Program-made: the position numbers and the translations under genes
The notes under the pieces: generated by a model
Seen by the model: only the letters and a program-made list of their open reading frames with translations
The model's database searches: none
Told to the model about the DNA's origin: nothing
NCBI GenBank assembly: GCA_002699485.1
Contig: PAAV01000052.1
Span: 28,695 to 92,694 of the forward strand
From: Chloroflexota bacterium
Lineage (GTDB): Bacteria; Chloroflexota; Dehalococcoidia; Lucifugimonadales; UBA2962
DNA length: 64,000 bases
Reading direction: 5' to 3'
In this document: positions 53,862 through 63,343 of the stretch, in pieces
How the letters are laid out: each line of letters begins with the position of its first letter
Numbering within the stretch: the first letter of the stretch is position 1

Positions 53862-55328
53862 ATGGACTATGAAACAATAATTGGACTTGAGGTACATTCA
53901 CAGCTGAATACCGAAAGTAAGATGTTTTGCAGCTGCATGTCAACATATCAGGAGATGGAACCTAATACGACTATATGCCCTGTTTGTGTTGGGATGCCTG
54001 GTACGTTGCCAATACCTAACATAACAGCTATCAGACATGTTGTCCGCACTGGATTGGCATTAGAATGCCAGATATCTTCTGAGAGCAAGTTTGACCGCAA
54101 AAATTATCCTTATCCAGATTTAATGAAGGGGTATCAGATTTCCCAGTTTGATAAACCTATTGCGTTGGATGGATATTTATTAATTAACGGTAAATATGGA
54201 GCTAATAAGGTTAGGGTTAATCGAGTTCATCTAGAAGAGGATGTGGCAAAACTAATGCATCGTTCAACTAAGGATGAATCTTATAGCCTTTTGGACATCA
54301 ATCGATCTGGAGTACCTTTAATGGAAATTGTAAGTGAACCAGATTTAAAATCGCCTGATCAAGCTCGGGATTATTTGACTAGCCTCAGATCTATACTTAG
54401 ATATTTACAAGTCAGCACAGCAAATATGGAAGAAGGCAGTTTCAGGTGTGATGCAAACATAAGTATCAGGCCAATTGGAGATACTGAACTGGGTCCAAAA
54501 GTTGAAATCAAAAACATGAATAGCTTTCGAGCTGTTCACAAAGCTTTAACTTTTGAAGAAAAGAGACAGAGAGATTGCAAGAGAACAGGTGAAAGAATTG
54601 TTCAGGAGACTAGAGGTTGGTCTGATCAGGACGGTAAGACGTTTTCCCAAAGAAGTAAAGAGCATGCACATGATTATCGGTATTTTCCAGAGCCTGATAT
54701 ACCTCCTTTCCACATCAATGAAACTGAAGTTTTAGAATTGAAAAAATCTTTACCTGAATTACCTAAAGTACGTTGTGCTAGATTTGAAAAGTCATATGGT
54801 CTTTCTGATAAAGAAGCAGAACAATTAACTTTGTCTAAGGAAATGGCTGATTATTTTGAGCAAGTCATATTAGAGGCTTCTGACGATATCGTGCCACTAC
54901 ATGCAAGAGCTAAATCTGCGAGTAATTGGTTGCTTGGAGAAATGACACGGCTGCTCAATGAAAAAGGGCAAGATATTTCATTGGTCAAAATTGGACCTGC
55001 ACACTTAATTGAACTGCAATCTATGGTTGATGCAAAAACATTAAGTTCTACAATGGCTAAAGAGGTGTTTGAAAAAATGTTTGATACAGGAATGCCTCCA
55101 ACAGAAATTGTGAAAAAGTCTGGAATGGAGCAAGTAAGCGACGAAAGTACTCTGCAAACTTGGGTTGAAGAAGCGATAGAAGCAAATGAAAAAGCAGTAG
55201 AAGACTTTTTGAGTGGTAAAGAGACAGCAGTGAGATTTCTTGTTGGTCAAGTCATGAAATTAGCAAAAGGTAAAGCGAACCCTCAAGTAGCAGAGCAGCT
55301 TGTCATTAAACAGCTGAAAAAATTATGA
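53862..55328 (+). CDS. gatB: Asp-tRNA(Asn)/Glu-tRNA(Gln) amidotransferase subunit B
   Basis: tRNA-binding kinase subunit of the GatCAB complex, 488 residues. Motifs: YETIIGLEVHSQLNTESKMFC, CPVCVGMPGTLP, RKNYPYPDLMKGYQISQFD, VHLEEDVAKL, INRSGVPLMEIVSEPDL and the C-terminal YqeY-like tail. The subunits gatA and gatC are not in the window. The presence of GatB fits an organism that makes Gln-tRNA or Asn-tRNA by transamidation. Confidence 0.95.
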   Translation: MDYETIIGLEVHSQLNTESKMFCSCMSTYQEMEPNTTICPVCVGMPGTLPIPNITAIRHVVRTGLALECQISSESKFDRKNYPYPDLMKGYQISQFDKPIALDGYLLINGKYGANKVRVNRVHLEEDVAKLMHRSTKDESYSLLDINRSGVPLMEIVSEPDLKSPDQARDYLTSLRSILRYLQVSTANMEEGSFRCDANISIRPIGDTELGPKVEIKNMNSFRAVHKALTFEEKRQRDCKRTGERIVQETRGWSDQDGKTFSQRSKEHAHDYRYFPEPDIPPFHINETEVLELKKSLPELPKVRCARFEKSYGLSDKEAEQLTLSKEMADYFEQVILEASDDIVPLHARAKSASNWLLGEMTRLLNEKGQDISLVKIGPAHLIELQSMVDAKTLSSTMAKEVFEKMFDTGMPPTEIVKKSGMEQVSDESTLQTWVEEAIEANEKAVEDFLSGKETAVRFLVGQVMKLAKGKANPQVAEQLVIKQLKKL

Positions 55329-55354
55329 TTACATAGCAGTTTCCATGAATTGCC

Positions 55355-56620
55355 TTGTGTCGTGTATTTATTGTGAGATTATTACAACTTTTGTTTAAAG
55401 AAAATTTACAAATACTATTTTTCGGGATTGGCATAAAACGCTGGCTGCTGATAGGTGCTAGCGGCATTTTTATTATTGCTATGGGACTGGCTTGGGTTTT
55501 TGGACGCCTATTAGATTTTCGGCCTCCAAAGGTTTTACCTGTTTCAACAGAAGCGACGATTCTAATAGTTGTGGGCGTATGTCTTTTATTGATTTGCTCA
55601 TATGGATTGTACAAATCGTTAGGTAAGTTGATGTTTGAATCTAGAAATATTGACCACTTGATTGCGAATTTAAAATCAAGAAAAGTTACAAGTAGAGGCC
55701 CAAAAATTGTAGCTATTGGCGGGGGCACAGGTTTATCCGTACTTCTTCGTGGGTTGAAGGATTATACCGATAATATTACAGCTATCGTAACTGTAGCTGA
55801 TGACGGAGGTAGTTCAGGTAGATTGAGAAAAGAGATGGATGTTTTGCCTCCTGGAGATTTCAGGAACTGTATAGTTGCTTTATCTGATGCGGAAAAAACT
55901 GTTACAGATCTGTTTCAATACCGTTTTAGTAAAGGACAAGGACTAGAGGGACATAGTTTTGGAAACCTTTTCATTGTTGCAATGATGCAGGTAACAGGTA
56001 GTTTTGATGCTGCTTTACGGGAAGCAGGGAAGGTTTTGGCAGTTAGAGGTAGCTTGGTGCCCGCTACAATGGAGAACATTCGTCTTATGGCTAAGCTGAC
56101 TGATGGAACGTTAATAGCTGGAGAATCTCAAATTTCGAAACCGTCTGTACCAATTGAGAATGTATATATAGAACCCTCAAACCCACAAGTTCATCCTGAA
56201 GCTGAAGCTGCTATATTGGATGCAGATGCTGTTGTGTTAGGGCCAGGCAGTTTATTTACTAGCGTTTTGCCTAATTTAATGGTGCCAGGCATAAAGGAAG
56301 CTATTTATAAATCAAACGCAATAAAAATTTATATCTGTAACGTTGCCACTCAAGTTGGAGAAACTGATGGTTACAGCGCAGCCGACCATATTATTGCTCT
56401 TCAAAATCATACTTATGATGAAATTATAGATTTTGCGCTTGTAAACTCCACAAATATTGATCTTCAAGATAGATACGATGGTGAACCCGTAGTTCATGAT
56501 GGGGTCAACTTAGGTCATGCTAAAATTAGAAAAGCTGAAATAGCGGATTTGAAACATCCTGTTAGACACACCTCTGAGGGACTCGCGAGAGAGGTGTTAT
56601 CCTTGTATCATAATAACTGA
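55355..56620 (+). CDS. YvcK/CofD-like protein (UDP-sugar-binding gluconeogenesis/morphogenesis factor)
   Basis: Protein of about 421 residues. An N-terminal region with two transmembrane helices (WLLIGASGIFIIAMGLAWVF and ATILIVVGVCLLLICSYGLY, residues about 30-90) precedes a CofD-like domain: IVAIGGGTGLSVLLRGLK, VTVADDGGSSGRLR, PPGDFRNCIVAL and VLGPGSLFTSVLPNL. The membrane-anchored form is known for YvcK homologues. The start may be TTG 55355 or GTG 55373; no Shine-Dalgarno decides. Followed by secG after 30 bases. Confidence 0.87.
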   Translation: MCRVFIVRLLQLLFKENLQILFFGIGIKRWLLIGASGIFIIAMGLAWVFGRLLDFRPPKVLPVSTEATILIVVGVCLLLICSYGLYKSLGKLMFESRNIDHLIANLKSRKVTSRGPKIVAIGGGTGLSVLLRGLKDYTDNITAIVTVADDGGSSGRLRKEMDVLPPGDFRNCIVALSDAEKTVTDLFQYRFSKGQGLEGHSFGNLFIVAMMQVTGSFDAALREAGKVLAVRGSLVPATMENIRLMAKLTDGTLIAGESQISKPSVPIENVYIEPSNPQVHPEAEAAILDADAVVLGPGSLFTSVLPNLMVPGIKEAIYKSNAIKIYICNVATQVGETDGYSAADHIIALQNHTYDEIIDFALVNSTNIDLQDRYDGEPVVHDGVNLGHAKIRKAEIADLKHPVRHTSEGLAREVLSLYHNN

Positions 56621-56650
56621 TAGAAATAAGATTTAGAAAATTTACTGAAC

Positions 56651-56863
56651 ATGAATGCCTTAAATGTAATCCAAATAATTGTTGCCCTGCTTTTAGTTAT
56701 CGTAATATTGATGCAAGTTAAAGGACAGGGATCAGGATTGTTCGGGTCAGCCGAATCATCTTTTCGTACGCGTAGAGGTTTTGAGAAAAGTCTTTTCCAG
56801 TTCACGATTTTACTGGTATGTGTTTTCTTAATTACCTCGATACTAAGCGTGCGATTATTTTAA
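56651..56863 (+). CDS. secG: preprotein translocase subunit SecG
   Basis: A 70-residue protein with two transmembrane segments (VIQIIVALLLVIVILMQV and FTILLVCVFLITSILSV) separated by the conserved QGSGLFGSAESSFRTRRG loop, which is the SecG signature. Start is ATG at 56651. Downstream is the convergent cysS gene. Confidence 0.93.
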   Translation: MNALNVIQIIVALLLVIVILMQVKGQGSGLFGSAESSFRTRRGFEKSLFQFTILLVCVFLITSILSVRLF

Positions 56864-56928
56864 GATCTCAATTTAATAAGCGTGGATTTGCCCAACCGGT
56901 TTGAGTTTTAAACCAAAAGTAATAGATC

Positions 56929-58287
56929 TTAAGGAAGCCGTTTCCAGCTAGTTTTGTCGACACCATCTTCTATCTGAATGCCTAAATCCAGTAGCCCGTC
57001 TCTGATTTTATCCGCTAGCTCATATTGATTTGCGTTTCTTAGAGAAAGTCTTATTTCAATTAGAAACTCGATAAGATCGTCTGAATCACTATCAGGATTC
57101 TTGTCCTGCAAGCCTAAGCCAAGCACGCCAGTAATCTTTTTCAGGGTTTCTTGACCATCTGATATTGCGTTTCCAACTTTATGTTCTTTATGTATTTCGC
57201 GAACCAAATCAAAAATTACAGCTAATGCTTTAGGGGTATTCAAATCATCATCCATCGCATTCTCAAAGTTGGTTATATATGAAGAAGTGTCCATCTTGGA
57301 TTCAGTTTCTAGCCCATCTAATTTAAGTGCGCTTTTAATACGTTGGAGTGCATTTTCTTGAGCTACAACAGCATCTTCGTTATATGTTATTGGGCTTCTA
57401 TAGTGAGCGCTTATAAACAGGAGTCTAAGAGCATCTGCAGAGTGAGCGTCTAATGCTTGGCCAATTGTAACCATATTACCTAAAGATTTGCTCATTTTAT
57501 CTTCGCCCAGTCTCACCAAACCATTATGCATCCAAAATTTGGCAAAAGGTTTTATGCCTGAAAATGATTCTGATTGTGCTATCTCATTTTCGTGATGAGG
57601 AAATATCAGATCTTGACCACCCCCGTGAATATCTATAGATTCTCCTAAATATTCCAGCGCCATGGCACTACACTCAATATGCCATCCTGGACGTCCTGGC
57701 CCCCATGGACTTTGCCATGCAGGTTCACCAGGTTTTTGTGATTTCCATAATGCAAAATCTAAGGCGTCCTCTTTATGATCAGCGATGGCCACTCTTGCTC
57801 CAGATTTAAGTTTTTCTATGTCCCTATCACTTAATTTGCCGTAATCTGAAATTGACCTGACTCGGAAATATACATCTCCGTTTATTTCGTAAGCAGATTT
57901 GTTCTCAATAAGTCCAGATATCATGTCTACGATATTCTCGATTTCAGCAGTGGCTCGGGGATATGAATTGGCTCGTAGAACTCCTAGCATGTCCATTTCC
58001 TTCAAGTAGCTGGATATGTTAGATTCGGCCAGCTCAGAAACCGAAATACCTTGTTTACTAGCACCTTCTATCATCTTGTCATCAATATCTGTGAAATTCT
58101 CAATATGAAGTACTTGAAAACCTTTATATTCAAGGTATCGTTTAAACACGTCAAAAACGACTGATCGCATTGCGTGGCCTACATGTGCTGGAGAATATGG
58201 GGTGATGCCACATACATACATTGATACTGTGTTTCCAGTAGGTTTAAATGACTCAGTTTTTCCTGATAATGTGTTATGTATTTTCAT
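56929..58287 (-). CDS. cysS: cysteinyl-tRNA synthetase
   Basis: Class I synthetase of 452 residues. The HIGH-like motif is CGITPYSPAHVGHAM, the KMSKS motif is EDKMSKSLGN, and zinc ligands lie in the first cysteine, WHIECSAMAL and IFPHHENEIAQ. The DALR anticodon-binding domain follows. The gene is last in the ispD-ispF-cysS minus-strand run. Confidence 0.95.
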   Translation of the reverse strand: MKIHNTLSGKTESFKPTGNTVSMYVCGITPYSPAHVGHAMRSVVFDVFKRYLEYKGFQVLHIENFTDIDDKMIEGASKQGISVSELAESNISSYLKEMDMLGVLRANSYPRATAEIENIVDMISGLIENKSAYEINGDVYFRVRSISDYGKLSDRDIEKLKSGARVAIADHKEDALDFALWKSQKPGEPAWQSPWGPGRPGWHIECSAMALEYLGESIDIHGGGQDLIFPHHENEIAQSESFSGIKPFAKFWMHNGLVRLGEDKMSKSLGNMVTIGQALDAHSADALRLLFISAHYRSPITYNEDAVVAQENALQRIKSALKLDGLETESKMDTSSYITNFENAMDDDLNTPKALAVIFDLVREIHKEHKVGNAISDGQETLKKITGVLGLGLQDKNPDSDSDDLIEFLIEIRLSLRNANQYELADKIRDGLLDLGIQIEDGVDKTSWKRLP

Positions 58288-58309
58288 CTTTTATTAATGC
58301 TTTGTTTAA

Positions 58310-58792
58310 TTAGCTTGCTTTCTCTATTGTAGCGATCGCCAATCCTCCAATTCCTTGACCTTCTCCGATAAATCCTAGTTTGTCTGTTGTTGTTGCTTTC
58401 ACATTTATACAGGAAATATGTATGCCAGATGATTTTGAAATACAAGATTCCATTTTGGATATGTGTGGCCTTAACATCGGTTCCTGAGCAAGAATTGTAG
58501 CATCCACATAACTTGTCTTCCATCCAGCTTCGGCTAATTTAACTGCAGTTGTAGCAAGCAAGTCCATTGATGAGGCGCCTTTATATTTCTGGTCATTTGC
58601 AGGGAAATGTGATCCGATATCGCCTAATCCTGCTGCACCGAACATCGCATCAATTATAGCGTGAGCTAAAACATCACCATCAGAGTTTCCTTGCAGACCA
58701 AGTTCGAACGGGATATCAATACCGCCTAGGATCAGTTTGCGATTAGGAACTAAGGGATGGATATCAATTCCGATTCCAGTTCTATATGTCAT
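58310..58792 (-). CDS. ispF: 2-C-methyl-D-erythritol 2,4-cyclodiphosphate synthase
   Basis: MEP-pathway isoprenoid enzyme, about 160 residues. Metal-binding GIDIHPL, HAIIDAMFGAAGLGDIGSHF and the trimer-forming C-terminus are present, with TTDKLGFIGEGQGIG. I prefer the ATG at 58792, with AGGTG upstream, over a GTG at 58798. It lies 17 bases after ispD. Confidence 0.94.
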   Translation of the reverse strand: MTYRTGIGIDIHPLVPNRKLILGGIDIPFELGLQGNSDGDVLAHAIIDAMFGAAGLGDIGSHFPANDQKYKGASSMDLLATTAVKLAEAGWKTSYVDATILAQEPMLRPHISKMESCISKSSGIHISCINVKATTTDKLGFIGEGQGIGGLAIATIEKAS

Positions 58793-58809
58793 AGTCACAC
58801 CTAATCACG

Positions 58810-59481
58810 TTAATTATTCATCAAAATTTTAATCAGCTTTATATCTTCTTCGGTCGTGACTTTGATATTACTGTATTCGCTTTCAAATAAAGATACTTTT
58901 TCTCCCAAAGCTTCCATCATAGAAGCATCGTCAGTAACATTAGCAGTTATTTTTTCATGTGCATAACGTAAGGATTTGGTTTCGAATACCTGCGGAGTTT
59001 GTACAGCCCAAAGATTTTTTCGGTCGGGAGTTTTACTTACTGTAAGGAATTTATCCACTATTTTTATAGTATCTTTAACTGGTACAGCCGCAACGGCAGA
59101 ACCATTAATTGACGCGTGTATTATGCTGTTCCTAAGAATAGTGGGCGTTATACATGGTCTAGCACCATCATGGATTATGGTCCACTGAGAGTCACCTACC
59201 TGTGATAGCCCTATACGTACGGAGTCTTGCCGCCTTTTGCCTCCTTCAACTATCGATGTGACTTTGGACCAATCTGTCGATTCCAGGAGTAATCTCCCTT
59301 TTTCTAGGTTTCCTGAAGACAATACTAATATTATAGATTCAATATCTACGCAGTCTTCCATTGCTTGAATTGAGTAAGAAATAATTGGGCGTCCATATAT
59401 AGGGGTGAAAATCTTATCTGTACCACCCATTCGAACAGAAGATCCTGCTGCTATAATTAACCCAGTTGCTTGTGCTGTCAT
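58810..59481 (-). CDS. ispD: 2-C-methyl-D-erythritol 4-phosphate cytidylyltransferase
   Basis: Transfers CMP to methylerythritol phosphate, about 223 residues. Nucleotide-binding LIIAAGSSVRMGGTDKIF, VEGGKRRQDSVRIGL, WTIIHDGARPCITP and AVPVKDTIKIV are visible. The start is the ATG at 59481 with GAGG about 4 bases upstream, not the earlier upstream codon at 59490. First gene of ispD-ispF-cysS. Confidence 0.94.
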   Translation of the reverse strand: MTAQATGLIIAAGSSVRMGGTDKIFTPIYGRPIISYSIQAMEDCVDIESIILVLSSGNLEKGRLLLESTDWSKVTSIVEGGKRRQDSVRIGLSQVGDSQWTIIHDGARPCITPTILRNSIIHASINGSAVAAVPVKDTIKIVDKFLTVSKTPDRKNLWAVQTPQVFETKSLRYAHEKITANVTDDASMMEALGEKVSLFESEYSNIKVTTEEDIKLIKILMNN

Positions 59482-59636
59482 TTTCCTCAATTTATTTTAA
59501 TATCAAAATCATAAAATGAGTAATTGTTTTATGGTTGATGTTTTTTAAAGTCGGCTACTAATACACTAATCATACTCAGGCATACAGAATAGTGTAATGT
59601 TTTATAGTTGAAAGATATAGAATCGAATTTATATAC

Positions 59637-60539
59637 ATGGAGTTTTCACAAATACAATCTTTTGTAGAAGCAGAGAGAAGGGGTAGTTTTCGAAAAGCTG
59701 CTAAAACTCTCTTTGTATCTCAATCAGCAGTTAGTAATAGAATCAGGTTATTGGAAATCGAATTGGGAGCGGAGTTATTTGATCGATTCAGAAATGGGGT
59801 GGTTCTAACAGACGCGGGTAAGGCATTTTTACCTTATGCAACCAGAGCGTTGTACGCTTTAAATGAAGCAAAACAAGTTGTCCCTGCACATCGCTCGTCG
59901 GGCCAAAATTTAATTACGATCGCGTCAACCAGAGTTTTAGGAACCTATACTTTACCCTCAATACTTCATGAATTAAAAAATAAACACCCTGATTTTAGAG
60001 CCCACATAAATATAGTTCGATCAAAAGAAGTACTGGATCTAGTATTAAACAAACATGTTCAAATTGGACTTTCCAGAGGATTAGTTCATCCAGATGTGGA
60101 TACGAGACGGTTATTTGATGAGGATTTAGTTTTGATAACTAATCCATCGCATAGGTTTACAACTGTTGGAAATGTTGATATCAACGAAGTCGCGAAAGAG
60201 CCATTAATTCTGTACAGCGCTGAATCCTCCTATTTTTTATTAATTGAACAGGTATGTAATCAAGCTGGTATTACACCAAATATAGAAATCAGAGTGGATA
60301 GTGTTGATTCGATCAAAAGCATGGTTGAGATGGGGTTAGGAATATCATTTGTTCCAAGATCGTCGGTTCAAAAAGAAATTAAACAAGGTACATTATCGTT
60401 AATACCTTTAGGACCAAGTTCTAGGGTTCTGATTTCAACTTGTGTTTTGATACATCGAGATGAAAAATCAAGCGCTAGCGTTAAGGCTGTTCTTTCCATA
60501 CTTGAAAATCTTTACTCTAAATGGCCTGCAAAATCTTAA
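59637..60539 (+). CDS. LysR-family transcriptional regulator
   Basis: Regulator of 300 residues. The N-terminal winged helix-turn-helix spans about residues 5-60 (FVEAERRGSFRKAAKTLFVS, QSAVSNRIRLLEIELG), followed by a ligand-binding periplasmic-like domain (NLITIASTRVLGTYTLPSIL). Start is ATG at 59637; a long AT-rich leader lacks a clear Shine-Dalgarno. No divergent target gene lies next to it: the neighbour upstream is ispD, divergently oriented, and downstream is an EVE-domain gene. Target unknown. Confidence 0.9.
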   Translation: MEFSQIQSFVEAERRGSFRKAAKTLFVSQSAVSNRIRLLEIELGAELFDRFRNGVVLTDAGKAFLPYATRALYALNEAKQVVPAHRSSGQNLITIASTRVLGTYTLPSILHELKNKHPDFRAHINIVRSKEVLDLVLNKHVQIGLSRGLVHPDVDTRRLFDEDLVLITNPSHRFTTVGNVDINEVAKEPLILYSAESSYFLLIEQVCNQAGITPNIEIRVDSVDSIKSMVEMGLGISFVPRSSVQKEIKQGTLSLIPLGPSSRVLISTCVLIHRDEKSSASVKAVLSILENLYSKWPAKS

Positions 60540-60598
60540 TTTGATGTTAGTTGTTTCAATGATAGTATTTTGTATCAATATGCTTGGTTTACCTTGAT

Positions 60599-61048
60599 AT
60601 GACAAAGAATTACTGGATGTTTGCTACAACGGAAGAAAATTTCTTGATATCTTCAAAAAGTGGATTGAAGCTACATGGCTTCGGAAAGAAATACAGAAAA
60701 CGAACTGATCGAATGAATACTGGCGACGAAGTAATATATTATCTTAGAGATAAAAAAAGATGGTGTGCTGTGAGTGAAATTGAAACCGCAGCATTTGAAG
60801 ATTCGAGTCCGATTTGGCTATCTAGTCCTAGGGGAGAAGATTTTAGATACAGAGTTCGCATGAATCCTAAAGTCATATTAGATGAAGAACAATATGTAGA
60901 TGCATCTTTAGTGGCGCCTACACTTGATTATCTTAAGCGTTGGCCTCTAGAACTTTGGAATTTAGCATTTATTGAGGATTTGCATTTATTGCCACAAAAA
61001 GATTTTCGATTTATTGAAGGTGAAATTAATCGAGCTAAAAATGCCTAG
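60599..61048 (+). CDS. EVE-domain protein
   Basis: Small protein of about 149 residues matching the EVE (PUA-like, formerly DUF55) domain: NYWMFATTEENFLISS at the start, KKYRKRTDRMNTGDEVIYYL and FRYRVRMNPKVIL. EVE domains recognise modified nucleic acid bases and often pair with restriction or other effector proteins, but here it stands alone behind a LysR gene. ATG at 60599 is preferred over a TTG at 60584. Confidence 0.78.
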   Translation: MTKNYWMFATTEENFLISSKSGLKLHGFGKKYRKRTDRMNTGDEVIYYLRDKKRWCAVSEIETAAFEDSSPIWLSSPRGEDFRYRVRMNPKVILDEEQYVDASLVAPTLDYLKRWPLELWNLAFIEDLHLLPQKDFRFIEGEINRAKNA

Positions 61049-61074
61049 AGTCCAATATTTGATATTTGACTTGT

Positions 61075-61668
61075 CTAATTCTCGAGGAGTTTACTAATTT
61101 CTTCACACATTGATTCATACTTGACATCCTGTATGACTGGAAGAAGTTCTCCCATTGGAACGTCTTGACCGAGATCTACAATAGATTTGCAACTTCCATA
61201 TTCATCTAATATTGGAAGTGCTTGGGGTTGTACTAAAGGGTAAACCCTTAATAATGCCACTACGGCAGGTTTAGTTGGTTTCCAATTAATCCTTTTATCT
61301 GTATAGCTTTCATTCCATATATGAAATTTTGATATCTTATTTAGAACATCAGAAGAGGAAACCTCAAATTTATGTGTTATCGTTGCGAAAGCTGAAAGGT
61401 TGATTAGTCCTGGAATATCATTTTCTTCTATCGTATTTAATAGATCTGAGTGAAACTGGGTTTTAATTAAATCTTGATTTTGATGTTCATATGTTGGGAA
61501 TAACAGAAATTCTGAATCTACCGATAGATCTGATGTAAAGTCTCGGTCGGCTTTATCTATGCCGCCTTTACGGATAATTACTATTTGACGACCTTCTTTT
61601 AGAAGAAGGCAAGCAGTGGCCCATTCTTTTAATGCAAATGAACTTGATGGTGGTAGAAGAGAAATCAT
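61075..61668 (-). CDS. DUF1802-family protein
   Basis: Protein of 197 residues with the DUF1802 pattern: FALKEWATACLLLKEGRQIV, IIRKGGIDKADRDF, FLLFPTYEHQNQDLIK and TKPAVVALLRVYPL. The function of this family is not known. No membrane segments. It lies convergent to the EVE-domain gene with 26 bases between stops. Confidence 0.8.
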   Translation of the reverse strand: MISLLPPSSSFALKEWATACLLLKEGRQIVIIRKGGIDKADRDFTSDLSVDSEFLLFPTYEHQNQDLIKTQFHSDLLNTIEENDIPGLINLSAFATITHKFEVSSSDVLNKISKFHIWNESYTDKRINWKPTKPAVVALLRVYPLVQPQALPILDEYGSCKSIVDLGQDVPMGELLPVIQDVKYESMCEEISKLLEN

Positions 61669-61811
61669 AAATTTGTATCTTTGCTAAGGTGTATTCTTCT
61701 TATAAATTGAAAAATAATCAAACGTTATTTTAACTCATAGAAACTATAATTAGCTATTATTTGGGAATAAAATAATTAAGGTAAAAAATTAACCAACGGA
61801 ATTTAAACAAC

Positions 61812-62411
61812 TTGAAACGATCAAAACGAAATAAAAGAGATAAAGAACCACAAGAGAAATTGAACACAACTTCAATAGTGCTGAGAACAGCTTTTTTAGA
61901 TGGCAGTATTTATAAGTCCATTAATGAGCAGCCAAAAGTACTGTTATTAGCATTCATTTTAGTTTGTATAACTGGCATTGGCTTCGGATATGGACTAAAA
62001 AACCAACCTTTCGATGCCACCACACCAGAAGTTTTATCGTTTATGGGGGAAGAACGCTTTGCAATAGTTACTAGAATGGGAGCTATTATCCTGAGTTGGA
62101 ACATTTGGTCGATAATAGCATGGTTATCGACCAGATGGGCTTTTAAGGGTACGGGTTCCATCATTGATTATTTCAGGTCTATTGGAATCGCATATGCTCC
62201 GGGGATACTGTTTTTTGCAGGCCCAATTGGTGTGCCTGCTCTCAATGGCACTTGGGGAGAAGGACTAATATTATTTGCAAAACTATGGGTGTTTGCTGTT
62301 GGGGCTCAGGCCGTTAAAGAGACCGCAGGATACAGTAAGGTGTATGGTTATATACCTGGAATTTTGACTGGGATAATAGCGTGGTTTTTGTTTTTTAATT
62401 TCGTTCCTTAG
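61812..62411 (+). CDS. Yip1-domain-like membrane protein
   Basis: Protein of 199 residues with a charged N-terminus and about five hydrophobic helices (VLLLAFILVCITGIGFGYGL, AIILSWNIWSIIAWLS, SIGIAYAPGILFFAG, ILFAKLWVFAVGAQAVKET, IPGILTGIIAWFLFFNFV). The layout is that of bacterial Yip1-domain proteins, whose role is unknown. The TTG start at 61812 is uncertain. Confidence 0.62.
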   Translation: MKRSKRNKRDKEPQEKLNTTSIVLRTAFLDGSIYKSINEQPKVLLLAFILVCITGIGFGYGLKNQPFDATTPEVLSFMGEERFAIVTRMGAIILSWNIWSIIAWLSTRWAFKGTGSIIDYFRSIGIAYAPGILFFAGPIGVPALNGTWGEGLILFAKLWVFAVGAQAVKETAGYSKVYGYIPGILTGIIAWFLFFNFVP

Positions 62412-62413
62412 AA

Positions 62414-62452
62414 ATCAATAATAGATATGCAATCAAAACTTCTTTTATTGAT
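62414..62452. terminator. inverted repeat between convergent genes, weak putative terminator
   Basis: ATCAATAA at 62414-62421 is the exact complement of TTATTGAT at 62445-62452, with a 23-base loop. It sits between the Yip1-like gene and the convergent tatD gene. The stem is short and AT-rich, so the call is weak. Confidence 0.25.
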
Positions 62453-62457
62453 ATCAA

Positions 62458-63270
62458 TCATGTTTCCGAATGGTGAGACAGTCTATCAAAATGGGATTTT
62501 AGCATTATCGCATTTTTAAGCATTTTCAAAGTATTGCGAGAAGTAACAGAAGCGACTTCTTCAACATCAATATTTTTTATACGACTAATTTCATTGGCAA
62601 CATCAAGTGCGTGTCGAGGCTCTGTCCAGTTTTCTCTGTACTTTTTAAACGGCTGTGGAAATGAATCTGTTTCTATAAGGATGCGGTTAATTGGAATATT
62701 TAACGTCACTTTTTGTAGTTCAGGGATTCGAATCAAAGGTCTTCCTAAAGAAACATAAAAACCTAGGTCGATAAGTTGATTTGCTATTAGTTGATCTCCT
62801 TGGAAATAATGCATAGCTCCACCAACTTCAAAAGCACGTTCCTCCTTTAGAACTCTGATGGTGTCTTCATAGGCGCTTCTGCAATGAAAAACTACTGGTA
62901 GAGATAGCTCTCTAGCTATTCCTATTTGCCTTCTAAACGCTTTATATTGAATGGCCCGATCAGGACTGTTTTCCATGAAGTCTAATCCAATTTCACTCAT
63001 CATGACTACATCATCTAAACTGGCCAATTCTAATATCTGATTGGACATTTCTTCACTGAACCCTCTATTAAGTTCGTTTGGGTGTATCCCGACACCTGGA
63101 AAAACCTGATTGTATGTTTTGGATAAGCTTATAGCTTTTTCTGATGATTTTATATTTGTGCCGGCGGTTATGATTGCAGCTACTGTTGCATGATTTGCGC
63201 GTTGTATGACTTTTGATATTTCTGCTTCATCGAAGTCATGTAAATGTGTATGACAGTCTATTAATTTCAT
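62458..63270 (-). CDS. tatD: TatD-family metal-dependent deoxyribonuclease
   Basis: TIM-barrel DNase/hydrolase of 270 residues. Metal ligands are seen in DCHTHLHDF, SEIGLDF, VVFHCRSAYED and ILIETDSFPQP; GVGIHPNEL and AMHYFQGD are also conserved. Likely involved in DNA repair or D-aminoacyl hydrolysis as other TatD proteins are. ATG at 63270. Confidence 0.9.
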   Translation of the reverse strand: MKLIDCHTHLHDFDEAEISKVIQRANHATVAAIITAGTNIKSSEKAISLSKTYNQVFPGVGIHPNELNRGFSEEMSNQILELASLDDVVMMSEIGLDFMENSPDRAIQYKAFRRQIGIARELSLPVVFHCRSAYEDTIRVLKEERAFEVGGAMHYFQGDQLIANQLIDLGFYVSLGRPLIRIPELQKVTLNIPINRILIETDSFPQPFKKYRENWTEPRHALDVANEISRIKNIDVEEVASVTSRNTLKMLKNAIMLKSHFDRLSHHSET

Positions 63271-63343
63271 ATCAATTTATGTGCATCCTGTATATGATTC
63301 TAATGGATTATGCACGTGTTGAATCTAAATATTAGGCAATACA

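Noticed and set aside
56898..56914. GGTTT/AAACC hairpin between secG and cysS as a terminator
   Set aside because: The stem is only 5 bp with a 7-base loop and no adjacent T-run.
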